Both the position numbers and the translations under genes were made by a program. The notes under the pieces are model-generated. The model saw nothing but the letters and a program-made list of their open reading frames with translations, was not told the origin of the DNA and did not search any database. This document shows, piece by piece, positions 48,899 to 60,526 of a DNA stretch of 64,000 nt; the first letter of the stretch is position 1, and every line of letters begins with the position of its first letter. The stretch is from Stramonita haemastoma (taxonomy: Eukaryota > Mollusca > Gastropoda > Neogastropoda > Muricidae), in NCBI GenBank assembly GCA_030674155.1, contig CM060334.1:40667151-40731150 (forward strand). The letters run 5' to 3'.

Positions 48899-49134
48899 TT
48901 CATTTTAACGTCTATCCACTGAAAAGTGATTTTAGACAAGTGATTGGGAAAAAAAAAAAGGAAAAAAAACATAACAAAAAAACAAGGAAAAAAAAAAGGT
49001 CGGTGTGTTTGTGTGGACTTGTGAAAAAAAACAAAAACAACAACAAAAAAGGCCTAACATCAGAAACTGCTTGAACTATACTACAAAAAGATAACAAATA
49101 GAAGCAAGTGAACTTGAGGAAGATAAATGCTACA

Positions 49135-49339
<205 letters not shown>

Positions 49340-49711
49340 CTTACAGGCAATAATTATCATCGATAAAATAACATGTTATTGGAACAAGAAAAAGGTAAAG
49401 TCCAATCTAAAGTAAACGGGCAACTGGACTATGAAGCAAACATTCACAAATTCTAAACATTAATGAAAAATCACTGAAAACTTTTTCTAATGAACAATCG
49501 GGAATATTGGGCAAATATGTTTTTATAACTTTACATTAAAAAATCAAATGAAAACTTGAAATATTTTCACCACAACAGCACGTAATACCTGTCACAAATT
49601 TTGTTTTAAATGCATTTAGCTTTAGTCTATAAAGTAGCGAGATTACTTGTCTGAGCTTCACTATACTATAATGTGGAAAATTCGAAACCATATTTTTAAA
49701 GTTATAAGCCT

Positions 49712-50490
49712 TTACATTATGATGTTTAGTAATGCTACCAAAATTTTAACTAATAATTTCATTTCATTCTTGGATTCCTTTTCCAACAGATTGTAATTCT
49801 CAGAGATTGAGAGTGGATACATCAAAATTATTGATCCTTTCTCTTGTTTCGCACCCCTTTTGGCGGCTCGATCTGCCCATTCATTGCAAGAAAGGCCCAG
49901 ATGAGATGGAACCCAACAGAAACTCACATCTGTTCCTCTTAAAATAAGACAGTGTATTAAATGATGAATTTCTGTCACAATATTAAATGCGGTTTTATTG
50001 AAACAGATCTAAGTGAGTGTAGGGCTGATTTTGAATCGACACAAAATAAAATTTGGTTCACAAGAAAAGGCAGTTCATTAATATAGTTTAAAGCCATTAG
50101 AATTGCCATTAGTTCCGCTGTGTAAACAGACCGATTTTTTCCAAGATAGAATGATTTTTCAATTTTAAATTCGGGGATGACAAAGGCTGCACCTGCTTGA
50201 TGATTACTAAGAAGTGATCCATCAGTATAGATTTTTAGATGATTTGGGTACGTGTTTTCAATGTGCAATCTTACGGAACTGATTAAAATATGTGGATTAT
50301 CGTCTTTCCTGTAAGGTGTATGCTCAATGTCAAAGTGTGCTCTGTTTTGCTCCCACTTTGGACAAGGTGTGGTTTTTTGCTCGACATCAACATTCTCTGG
50401 GATGATTCCTGCTTTGTCCAGTAATTCTTTCGAATAAGACCTAATTGTAGATAAGGAAAAAATGTGTTTTGCTCTTTTGGGAAAATTCAA
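49712..50490 (-). pseudogene. RNase H domain fragment of a second non-LTR retrotransposon
   Basis: The minus strand encodes HLKIYTDGSLLSNHQAGAAF, NRSVYTAELMAILMALNYI, LFCVDSKSALHSLRS, then after a 1-base shift near 49977 VTEIHHLIHCLILRG, VSFCWVPSHLGLSCNEWADR and AAKRGA. The acidic residues of TDGS, AEL, VDS and EWAD mark an RNase H of the kind found behind the reverse transcriptase in some LINE clades. It lies downstream of the 50588-52519 element, separated by (GT)n, and appears to be a different element because that one already has a complete tail. Confidence 0.88.
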
Positions 50491-50504
50491 TTATCGTGTG
50501 TGTG

Positions 50505-50587
<83 letters not shown>

Positions 50588-50589
<2 letters not shown>

Positions 50590-52517
50590 TTCAAGATTCA
50601 AGATTCAAAATATTTTATTGCCATTTAAGTCATGCAGACTTATTTGACACAACAAAACAAACATCAGTTTTAATTATCTTTCTGCCCAAAATGATGTCCA
50701 CTAAAAACATGTTGCATTCTTCTTCTCTTTTTCTCTTTTCTCAAAACATTCATTCACATATCTAATGATATCTGCTTGATATATATCAACTGCGATTATG
50801 TCCCTTACCTTATCTATGTTTTTTACGTTCTTTGTCTTTGGTTTTAACTTTAAATAACAAACTGTTTCTGAGTTCATCATATAACACACATTCATCGAGT
50901 ACATGAAATTCATCTTCTATTTTGTTACAGTATTTACATTTTCTGTCCTCTCTGGGCATATTTTGGTGTCTCCCTTTCTCTATCATTAAATCGTGACAGC
51001 TTAAGCGAAATTTACAAAAAAGTATTTTTATGAGTTTTGTTTTCATAGTTAATAAGATATGGTTCCAGTCTGTATTCCTTGGTTACAAAATCATAAAATT
51101 TTAGTTTTGCAAACTGTTTTTTCTGGTAGTTCCTGAATGTTTTATACATGGTCTGAAGCTTTCTTTGAACAGCATAACTTAACGGATGATCATCAAAAGT
51201 ACTCCGGTTTTTCCACACATGTTTAAACCCAGTTGTGTAAAGGATATTTTTTTTTTTACTGTATTGATCCATTTATCACATGTATTCGTCTGATACAAAA
51301 AATCAAATATACTATTCTAATATAAGAGTTTTGTTTTGATTCTGTTAAATGAATCCTAAAGGATATTATCTGGCATATGATTTTAAGGGTCAGTGGAAAT
51401 CTTCCTAATTCACCCAGAGTGGGTAGTACCAATGCTTTTTTTTTTATGAACTCCCAGTATTTGTTTACAAAATTTTATATGAAAAGTTTCATACAGAAAC
51501 TGATTTGATAAGCATGTCTTGAACAATTCATCAATATGAAATTCTGTCTCCCCATGAAAACAAAAAGGAAACCAAATTTCTGCTCCATAAGTTAAAACAG
51601 GAATTATTAATGAGTCAGATAAATGCATTATTATAGTAGTCTTTAAATTTTGTCCATGAACTGCTCTTTTAAAGGCGTACAATGCTTTATTACTTTGTTT
51701 TACTAAATGTTCTTGTGTTGCTTGAAACTTACCATTGTGATGAAAGATAACACCTAAATATTTGTAAGTTTCTACTGTTTCAATTACATGCTCTCCACAC
51801 TTAAAATGTATGGGAATTTTAGGTGGTGATCTCGTAAAGATATTACCTTTGTTTTGGTTTTGTTTATCTTCAAGCCCCAGTTTGAACTGTATTCTTGAAG
51901 TTTATTCAATTTAGTTTGAAGACCTACTTTGGTTGTTGATAGTAATGCTAGGTCATCAGCATATAGTAAACAAGGAATTCTGTCTCTCAAAGTTATATAT
52001 GGTGAATCTTTCTCGTTAATATACTGAACTATATCATTGACATATATTAAATAATGTAGGGCTTAATGTATTTCCCTGATGCGCCCCTCTTTTCACTCTG
52101 ATTTCACCAGTGTGTTTTCCTTGCCTGTTTGTATTTACTGTTGCATTCCAATACATGTTTTTAATAACATTAGAAGTTTTACCTGTTATCCCCATTTCGT
52201 TTAGCTTTATTAGAAGACCCTCATGCCACACATTATCGAAAGCTTTCTGAAAATCTACAAAGCAGTAATAAAGTCTTTTACTTTTTACTTTTAGCACTTT
52301 ATCTATTAAATTGTTAAGTAGAAAGATATGGTCCGTTGTTCTGCATGTTTTCCTGAATCCAGCTTGTTCTCTGACAATACTATTGTTATTTTCTAAATAT
52401 TCAGATATTCTTTGATTTAGTATTTTACAAAAAAGTTTTCCAATAGTGTTTGTTAACGTAATTCCTCTGTAGTTTTCCGGATTATATGTGCATCCACTTT
52501 TATAGATCGAGACATTC

Positions 52518-52519
<2 letters not shown>
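50588..52519 (-). pseudogene. LINE reverse transcriptase, 5'-truncated and frameshifted
   Basis: Minus-strand frames in order: NPENYRGITLTNTIGKLFCK, REQAGFRKTCRTTDHIFLLN, LYYCFVDFQKAFDNVWHEGL, GAHQGNTLSPTLFN, the catalytic LLYADDLALLS near 51950, then LTYGAEIWFPF, FCKQILGVHKKKS and a Cys motif CKYCNKIEDEFHVLDEC. This is a non-LTR reverse transcriptase without its endonuclease. Frame breaks near 52034, 51780 and 51400 show it is dead. The 3' end carries TTGAATC repeats (50588-50610), a typical LINE tail. (GT)n tracts abut both ends. Confidence 0.92.
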
Positions 52520-52607
<88 letters not shown>

Positions 52608-52679
52608 CGCGCTTGTGTGTGTGAGTACGTTCGAATTTGCTAGGACCATAGATTGTTATTGATTGCTTGTGTGATGTAT

Positions 52680-52767
52680 AGGTTGAATGCAAGCCTTTGA
52701 TTTGTTTTTACAAGATATAGCGCTATATAAGTTCCATATATTATTATAATAATTATTATTATTATCA

Positions 52768-52835
<68 letters not shown>
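52680..52835 (+). mobile_element. Retroposon 3' tail ending in (ATT)n
   Basis: GATATAGCGCTATATAAGTT and CCATATATTATTATAATAAT lead into about 85 bp of ATT repeats. A short conserved GCGCTATATAA with an (ATT)n tail is typical of the 3' end of some LINE/SINE pairs in aquatic animals. The body is not recognisable. Confidence 0.5.
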
Positions 52836-53618
52836 CTTACCATATCATCAGTTTTCCCCTGCCTTCTCCTCGTTCATTCTTCCACTGTCCTCGTCAGACA
52901 AGGCACTGGTACCTTTAGCATGAAAAAAGTGTCAACACTGACACCCCCACCCCCACCCCCCTTCGCACACACTCATGCATGTTTGGCTTTCTCTTTGTTG
53001 TTGTTTTTACATTAAGCCATCAATCGAAAAAAAAAGATAACCCCAAAACTCTAATAATTTTTTTTAATCACCCACAAAATCTAACATTAACAACAATAGC
53101 AAAGGAAATAAAAAGTGATACACAGCAAGGGAAAAAACACAAAAAGCAACAACAAATAAACACAAAAACAAACCACATAGTCTAGCCGTTAATGTTGGGC
53201 AAAACCTGCAAATAGGGGTGACAGCATGCTGTTTGGCATACACATGCTTTGGACCATCCTCTACAATCCTGGCATGAGCCAGCTGTTTCCTATTCCAGTT
53301 GATGCTTAAAGATATATGACCCACTTATTACAGACCTTGACGAGCATAACCACCCCCTAACAGGTGTTGGTGTTGATCCCCTTGTCCTTTTCAGCTTAAG
53401 CCCCACACACCAGCTAAAGACAGGCGGTAGCTGCCCAGTGAGATGTGAAGATCTCTCCCACCGTCAGAACCTCCCCTTAAACATCTTCCCTCCCTACACC
53501 TACCACCAGCATACTCCTCCCCCTAAACCTCCTCTTTCCCTAAAAACTACCCCCACCATACTCCTACCCTACACCTACCCCCACCATACTGCTCCCTGTA
53601 AACCTCCACATCCCTACA

Positions 53619-53624
<6 letters not shown>

Positions 53625-53687
<63 letters not shown>
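53625..53687 (+). repeat. (CT)n microsatellite
   Basis: About 30 CT units after a C-rich stretch containing repeated CCTACACCTACCCCC-type phrases. Confidence 0.96.
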
Positions 53688-53690
<3 letters not shown>

Positions 53691-53919
53691 GTTAATCTCC
53701 TCCCCCCCCCACCTTAAACCCCTTCCTTACCTGTCGTCCTCTTCCCTCCCCCGTAACCTCCTCCTTCTCTTACAGCGAAACAGTTACACAGACAGGCGTA
53801 AACTAACTAAATAAAATAAAATAAACAGTTTCAGCACTCTGCCTTTGTGATGGCACGCTCATTTTGATTTTATTTCATTTCATGTGGTGCGTAGCCCCTC
53901 TAATCACGAAGGCATTTCC

Positions 53920-54190
53920 TCTCCCTGTAACGCTCAGACAGCAACTATTGTCTATCCTATGAGCGAAAATGCGTTGCGGTGCCATTAAGCACCTGACGAG
54001 TGAGGCCCAGTGCATCCGACTTTGGTGTGGGAGGGATTCGTTATCTTTTAGTTTCTGGGGGAAAAAGGAAGGAGAATAGCAAAGAAGGCAGAAAATAGAC
54101 CAGAAGAATGTGACTCGATGAAAAGGAACATGGCAGAAACAAAAAGAGGGATAGAAAAGAGGGAATTTCTAGCACAGAATGAAAGAGAGG
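53920..54190 (+). repeat. Interspersed repeat, family F, second copy
   Basis: It is collinear with 8560-8825 and ends GAATTTCTAGCACAGAATG. The phrase GGGAATTTCTAGCACAGAAT also occurs at 888-908, in a shorter third copy. Confidence 0.75.
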
Positions 54191-54489
54191 GAGGGGGCAG
54201 GGGAGAGGGAAGGAAGGAAGAGATGAATCTGGTTGGATGGGGGCAGCACAACAGGTGCTGAACATCTATGATCAACCCAAAGGGTCCAAATTTCCCAGTT
54301 CCAGAAATGTTGCAAAACTTCAGTGTTTACCATGTCTCACATGGGCACAGATTCATTGTTTCCCACGCTAAATATTCACTATGACAGTAAGAATGTGTAT
54401 GCAAACCGACATGCTGTCACTCTTCATGTCAGAATTTAATCCTTGCGGCTGTACTAACGACAAAGATACACATACATATCCCCCGCCCC

Positions 54490-54646
54490 CTACACACACG
54501 CACGCACGCATGCACGCACGCACGCGTGCACGCACACACACACACACCGCTCGCCGCGCGCGCGCGCGCGGGGGGGGGGAGCACACACACCACACACACA
54601 CACACACACACACCACACACACACACACACAACACACACACTCACA

Positions 54647-54696
<50 letters not shown>
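54490..54696. repeat. (CA)n / (GCAC)n / (CG)n composite
   Basis: GCACGCAC units, a CGCGCGCG block followed by a G run near 54556-54580, then interrupted (CA)n. Confidence 0.95.
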
Positions 54697-54974
54697 GCGT
54701 ACCTAGTAGTAGTAGCAGTACCTAGTACCTATTGATCACATCATACCACATCAGCCGATTGGGTACTTCCATAAAACACATACACATACATGACCGTCTA
54801 AACTAGGCCCGTACATCATTTATGATTACAATAATAATAACAACAACAACGGCAACTCTGCCTCCCATCTACCCCACGCACACATACTACATACAACATA
54901 CAACATTTCAGTTACAACCTTAAACGACAGACTGAACACGTGAAAGGGAAACAGAAAATGGCCGGTGATGCATT

Positions 54975-55262
54975 TAGGTAAAAAGGTAAAGGTGTCCCAG
55001 AACCTATGTGGTCGTAGGGAGCGAGGCATCAGAGACCTCACATTCTCCAGGGGCCAGCATATTGAGGGCGGCTCCCATCTCCTCTCCCTCGCTGCTTTAC
55101 CTTCCCTGTCCCTAAAGAGGTAGGTACCCATTTGCAGCTGGGTGAACTGGGGGACTGTACTGAAGCCAAGACGCCAAACGGTCACATCCAACTGGTAACC
55201 ACACTGGATGCTGCTTAACCTTAGCTTGGGGAGAGCGAGTACTCTGACCACGGAGCTATCCC
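54975..55262 (-). mobile_element. tRNA-derived SINE, family D
   Basis: On the minus strand the head is GATAGCTCCGTGGTCAGAGT (A-box-like) followed by GTGTGGTTACCAGTTGGATG, CCAGCTGCAAATGGGTACCT, CCTGGAGAATGTGAGGTC and a tail of CACCTTTACCTTTTTACCT. It abuts the LINE C-terminus at 55263-55627. Confidence 0.7.
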
Positions 55263-55627
55263 CTCCCCGAACTACAAGATATCCAGAAGGCACATAAGGC
55301 CTGGACATCATTTCTCCACTGGTTGCGATCTGTAGCTGCGCTGCGTGCTGCGCTCCAAGAGCTCCATCCAGCAGCATTCCACTCCACCTCCACCATTCTT
55401 CGCCAGGTTGTCTTTGGGCGGCCTCTCTTCCTTCTTCCCTCTGGTGTCCATCCGAGGGCCACAGCACAGTCATTCTTCTGATCTTTTCTTAGGACATGGC
55501 CAATCCAATTCCATCTCTTTCTTCTTATTCCTGCACTTATCTTCTCTGCCCCTGCCATCTGAAGGGTTGCCTTGTTGGAAATGTGCTGTTGCCATCTAAT
55601 CTTAAAAATCTTCCGGAGCAGCTGCAT
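55263..55627 (-). pseudogene. LINE polyprotein C-terminus
   Basis: The frame reads LLRKIFKIRWQQHISNKATL, IRRKRWNWIGHVLRKDQKND, LGWTPEGRRKRGRPKTTWRR and ATDRNQWRNDVQALCA. The WIGHVLR, GRRKRGRPKTTWRR and DRxxWR blocks are the hallmark C-terminus of a widespread invertebrate non-LTR retrotransposon group. The reverse transcriptase core is absent. Family D and B SINEs sit immediately on either side. Confidence 0.88.
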
Positions 55628-55651
55628 TTAAGCAGAGCTTAAGTGACCTAC

Positions 55652-55946
55652 AAGCCGCCGCTGTAGTCTAGTGGTTAGGGCGTTGGACTCGTAATCTAAA
55701 GATTGCGGGTTCGATCCCAGCTTTCGGCTATAGCGTTGTGCCCTGGAAAAGGCACTTTACGGTACTTCCTCACCCCACCCAGGTGTAAAAGGGGTACCAA
55801 CCTTGTGTTGGGGGTTAACCCTGCGATAGACTGGCGTCCTATCAAGAGGGGGTCTATGACTCGCAGTCGCTTAACGCCACAGAAACCGGGTATAAGCACC
55901 GGCCTGATGAGCCTTAGGCTCGGGACAGACTTTAACTTAACTTTAA
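55652..55946 (+). mobile_element. tRNA-derived SINE family B, full length with target-site duplication
   Basis: The A box TAGTCTAGTGG (55664-55674) matches the pol III consensus and the B box GGTTCGATCCC (55708-55718) is one base off. The tRNA-like head continues GCGTTGGACTCGTAATC. The body has GTGTAAAAGGGGTACCAACC and GCACCGGCCTGATGAGCC, and the tail is CTTTAACTTAACTTTAA. TTAAGTGACCTAC flanks it at 55639-55651 and 55947-55959, which proves a discrete retroposition event. Confidence 0.95.
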
Positions 55947-56235
55947 TTAAGTGACCTACTAGTCAGTTTCTGAACACTTGTTCTTTAGAAAAAAAAACAA
56001 CAACATTTCGATGTGTTTCAAACTAGTTTTTGTTTTTGATATATTATATCAAATTTCTTGGGAGCTTATTCCATAAAGTGCTGCCTGAATACAAGAAGCT
56101 TGGTCTAGATCTAGACTTTAGTAGAGATTATTTCTGGGTCTTCAAAATGTTAGCAAATGGGTGTGTCTATACTGGTATTGTGTTGTATTGTGTGCTACTT
56201 TGTGACAATCTAGGATTCAATATGATGAAATACAA

Positions 56236-56317
56236 TACACACACACGCGCGCGCGCGCGCGTGTGTGCGCGCGCGCACGCACGCACGAACACACACAACA
56301 CACACACACACACACAC

Positions 56318-56366
<49 letters not shown>

Positions 56367-56550
56367 ACCAAATTTAACATCAGCAAGAGCAACTAACAAA
56401 AGAAAAGTGATAAATAAAACACACGCACATTTGCACGCACGCACGCACGTACGTACGCACGCATGCACGCACGTACGCACACATGCACGCACACATGTAC
56501 GCACGCATGTGCACGCGCGCGTGCGCGCACACACACACACACACACAACC
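56236..56550. repeat. (CG)n, (GCAC)n and (CA)n tracts around a short duplicated spacer
   Basis: Two (CA)n blocks are each followed by nearly the same spacer (CCAAATTTAACATTAGCAAG, then AACAACTAACAAAA) at about 56366 and 56548. This points to duplication of a unit of about 180 bp. (GCAC)n fills 56432-56520. Confidence 0.85.
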
Positions 56551-56625
56551 AAATTTAACATTAGCAAGAACAACTAACAAAAAAAAGTGATACAATAAAA
56601 GAAAAAACCCAGAAACAACAATAAC

Positions 56626-56930
<305 letters not shown>

Positions 56931-57514
56931 TCTTCGTTTTAACACCCATCCACTAAAAGTGATAGTAGACTGGTAAATGGGATGGGAAAGAAATGAGAAT
57001 TTAGTGTCTTTGTTTTTGAATAAAGGATAAAAGGAAAAGCACATCTAATTATCAGAAACTGTCTGTGTCTGTGTGTGATAGTTGCACGGAAAAAAAGATC
57101 GTAACTGTACACAGTAAGACAGTGAGACAAACAGGCAGCAGACAACATAGAATCGAGTGGGTGGTTGATCTGGGGTGGGGATGGTGTGTGTGTGTGTGTG
57201 TGTTTGAGGGGGTGGGGGTGGAGGGACGAGAGTCCAGTCTCTGATATTTGTGTGCTGGCCTGAGGTGTATTTCTCACATTCAGAATCACTGAGTCTGACC
57301 CCAACTGTGTTTGCGTCACCGGCTGCTTGAATTACAAGATGTCCCAACAAATGGTCATGCCATATCATTTTATTTTTCTTCTTGTTCATTGTTGTGTATG
57401 GGTTGTACTCGTGATGAAGTGTTCTGTTATATTGTGGTGTGGTGTGGTGGGATGTAGGCTGAGCTGGGGTGGGATAGACTAGTGTTGTATTGGATGTTGT
57501 TTTGTATCATTGTG

Positions 57515-57735
57515 TTTTAAATGTCGGGGATGATGGAATAAGCACTCATTTTTTAATCCAGTCACCGTGTGCACGCAGTTTTGTAAATGTTGTCATCTGT
57601 TCCCTCCAGCATACAAGGGCCTACTCTTCCAAAAGGCAGAACAGGTCTTAACGTGTGTGCGAGATGTTCTGTGTGTGTTCATATACAGGACCTCAGTTTA
57701 AAGTCTCATCGGAAAGACTGCTTGATGTCAAAAGA
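57515..57735 (-). mobile_element. SINE family A, partial
   Basis: It has GGATGATGGAATAAGCACTC, CCAGTCACCGTGTGCACGCA, CCTACTCTTCCAAAAGGCAG and TTTAAAGTCTCATCGGAAAG. The tRNA-like head is missing. Confidence 0.75.
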
Positions 57736-58284
57736 TATTTGTGTTTTGTTGAGGGATACCATATTGGATTTGTGTTTATTATGATTGCTAAATTTTGCTT
57801 TCAGCACCTGGGCTTTATCACAGTTCTTGATGAAATCATTAATGCTGGGGGCAACAGCAAAGTGAGAGGCTGCATGATAAGTGGTTTTCCCACTCATGGA
57901 ATTCCACTTTACAGCTTAGTCTTTAGTGATCGACTATATATGACTCTCTGACTAGGAGGCTTGACTTGCACAATCTGTTATGTGCTGCAGCCCTGGGGGC
58001 TAGTTGGCCTTTGGAGAACGTCTCCAACGCTGACTGTCCTTATGCCCACTTAGCCGAGAGAGTGGGGATGTACTGTGGGCAAGGCATCTCCACTATAATT
58101 AAAATTCTGTCCAATTTCCGAAACAGCATCTGCCTCCTTTGCTGTTTTGGAGATCATCGTGGAACACGACGGACAAACAACAACATCAAGTGTTATTGCA
58201 CTGTATTTCCGGGACTGTGTTGTCCTGTATTGTGCTGTGTTTTCTTGTCATGTCTTGTATATGATTATCATATAATTATAGTGG

Positions 58285-58660
58285 AGGACAGGACAGGACA
58301 GCCTTGTGGTTGGAGCCTTGTACCCGTGATCTGATGGCCTGGGTTCAAGCCACCACGGAGGCTTGAACCACCGTTCAAGGGTGTTTTTCCCCAGGACTTA
58401 ACATCTGTGCCCATTCTACTCCTCACAAAGTCCCTGAAATGTACTGATGTCCCGCATGGGAAAACATCCAGAACATCTTGCGCATACGTTAAAACCTGTT
58501 TCATCTTTTGAAAGAGTAGGCCAATGCGTGCCTGTACAGTTGCAGACAGGAAAAAGAAAAAAAAAAGGGTGGCGCTGCTCTTGTGGCGACGCCCTCTCCT
58601 CGGGGAGAGCAGCCCGAATTTCACGCAGAGAAATCTGCTGTGACATAATCATAATGGTAT
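58285..58660 (+). mobile_element. Chimeric SINE: family A head and body joined to family C tail
   Basis: Up to about 58550 it is family A (GGCCTGGGTTCAAGCC, AGAACATCTTGCGCATACGT, GAAAGAGTAGGCCAATG). From about 58565 it changes to GGGAGAGCAGCCCGAATTTC and AGAGAAATCTGCTGTGACAT, the 3' end of the family C copy at 31925-32215. Either the two families share a 3' end by template switching, or two fragments are juxtaposed. Confidence 0.65.
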
Positions 58661-59012
58661 AAAAACAAAACAAAACAAAAAAACTACAACAAAACAAAAC
58701 AAAACAAAAATGGGTGATAAAATTTCAAAAACACATGCACGTTGGTGTTGTGCTAAGACAGCATCCCGAAGGCGGACTGTAGCTAGCTTAACGATGGGCC
58801 CGAGGAACGGAGACCCCCCCCCCCCCCCCCCCCTAAAAAAAAGTCGAAATTTGAATTGATCTCTCCTGGGACTGAACAGAGAGCCATAGTACATAGTCAC
58901 TTGTTTCTGTCAACAGCTCTGTTTCCCTGTGGAAAATGTTGTTTGTTCTCCAAGTCGACTTTTGTCAGGACCATGTATCAGAATGCTTCTAACTGTTGCG
59001 GATATTTCCTTG

Positions 59013-59298
59013 TTAAAGTTAAAGTCTGTCCGAGCCTAAGGTCATCAGGCCGGTGCTTATCCGGTTTCTGTGGCGCTAAGCGACTGAGAGTCATAGACTC
59101 CCCCCTGGATAGGACGCCAGTCTATCGCAGGGTTAACCCCCCAACACAAGGTTGGTACCCCTTTTACACCTGGGTGGGTGAGAAAATAGCCGTAAAGTGC
59201 CTTTCCAAGGGCACAACGCCATAGCCGACAGCTGGGATCGAACCCACAACCTTTAGATACGAGTCCAACGCCCTAACCACTCGACTACCGCGGCGGCT
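59013..59298 (-). mobile_element. tRNA-derived SINE family B, full length with target-site duplication
   Basis: The minus strand reads GCGGTAGTCGAGTGGTTAGG and GGGTTCGATCCCAGC through the body to the TTAAAGTTAAAC-type tail. ATATTTCCTTG occurs at 59002-59012 and 59299-59309 as an 11-bp target-site duplication. Confidence 0.93.
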
Positions 59299-59625
59299 AT
59301 ATTTCCTTGACCCCCCAAAACAACAACAACAACAACAACAACAAAAAACAACACAACAAAACAAAAAACAACAGCCCCCAAAACAACAACAAACATAATT
59401 ATAAACAAAACAACAAAGAACAAACCCAAAACAAAACAAACAACCCCCCCAAAAAAACAAACAAACAACAACACAAAAACAACAACAACCCCCTCCCCCC
59501 GACCTAGGTGATTTGAGTGTTCCACTCTCTGTGACTTTAAGTTATTGGGGCACTGCCTTGAGAATGTCTCTCCAATATTGTGTCATAGTTAAATGTGATG
59601 CTCTGTTTCAAGTTTCACATACGCA

Positions 59626-59681
59626 TGTAAACGCGCGCGCGCGCGCGTGCACACGCACGCACGCACGCACGCACACACGCA

Positions 59682-59766
<85 letters not shown>
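59626..59766. repeat. (GC)n-(GCAC)n-(CA)n tract
   Basis: A graded alternating purine-pyrimidine tract ending directly at the head of the SINE at 59772. Confidence 0.97.
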
Positions 59767-59768
<2 letters not shown>

Positions 59769-59771
59769 GGG

Positions 59772-60105
59772 GATGGGATAGCCTGGTAATTTGAGTGATG
59801 CACTCGTGATTTCCTGACCTGGGTTCAAATCTCGTTCAAGAGAATTTTTCCCCTGGAGTTAACAACTCTGTGCTGACTCCACTTCCCTCAAAAGTCCTTC
59901 GGATGAGACTGTGAACCGAATTCCGTGTACGAACGCACGCAGAACATCTTGCTCACACGTTAAAATCCGTTCCGCTTTTCGGAAGAGTAGGCCATTGTGT
60001 GCCGGTGGAAAGGATGACAAAACTGACAAAACTGCATACGCACGGGGACTGGAGGTAAAAAAGCACATGAGTGCTTATTCCATTATCTTCGAAATAACAG
60101 AATAA
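59772..60105 (+). mobile_element. SINE family A, near full length
   Basis: It runs from GATAGCCTGGTAATTTGAG and CCTGGGTTCAAATC through GAGTTAACAACTCTGTGCTG, CCTTCGGATGAGACTGTG, AGAACATCTTGCTCACACG and GGAAGAGTAGGCCATTG to AGTGCTTATTCCATTATCT. (CA)n tracts abut both ends (59630-59766 and about 60124-60158). Confidence 0.85.
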
Positions 60106-60124
60106 TACCCCCCCCCCCCCTCCA

Positions 60125-60158
<34 letters not shown>

Positions 60159-60299
60159 GGCACACACCGCACCTTGGACAACCAACCAACATGGGCTTAG
60201 ATGTCTTGTCTGGCTTGTTTTTATATAATACAAGCGAATGAAAAACAACGACAAACAGCACCCAACTGCCCCTCGGGCTCCATTATTTTTGCCCTTTTC

Positions 60300-60493
60300 A
60301 GGAAAGGGAGCGGGGGCGGGGAACTGCTAGTACTTCCCCCTCCCCTTCCTCAACTGACTAAATCCTGATACAAGGGGAATAAGTCGCTAAAGTCCATGTG
60401 TTGTTACATGGGACTTATCTACCATTAATATTCCACCGCCATTTTTAAAGTTTAGTTTCTGACGCTGACTTGGGAAGGTGGATTCATAGCAGA
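60300..60493 (+). promoter_or_regulatory. Probable HAUS1 promoter / 5' UTR
   Basis: The stretch directly before the HAUS1 start codon is free of the repeats that surround it. It holds a GC-box-like GCGGGGGCGGGG at about 60310-60321 and a CCGCCATTTTT at 60436-60446. The reverse complement of the latter fits the YY1 consensus, which is common just downstream of housekeeping-gene start sites. No TATA box stands out. Promoter function is inferred from position and motifs only. Confidence 0.4.
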
Positions 60494-60526
60494 ATGGATA
60501 CGATCATATGTGAGAAATATCGAAAG
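60494..60526 (+). CDS. HAUS1: HAUS1-like gene, first coding exon
   Basis: The frame starts at ATG 60494 and reads MDTIICEKYRK, ending at AAG|GTACTA in phase 0. The next recognised exon (61994) starts in phase 0 with VQAWLDELF, so the join mirrors the human HAUS1 N-terminus, where about ten unconserved residues precede VAAWLKKIF. The start is inferred from this length and phase match, because the residues themselves are not conserved. A GC-box-like stretch and a CCGCCATTTT motif lie just upstream. Confidence 0.6.

Noticed and set aside
54826..55473. 215-codon minus-strand frame
   Set aside because: It runs in the wrong frame through the LINE C-terminus and then through a family D SINE. The LINE match is in another frame.
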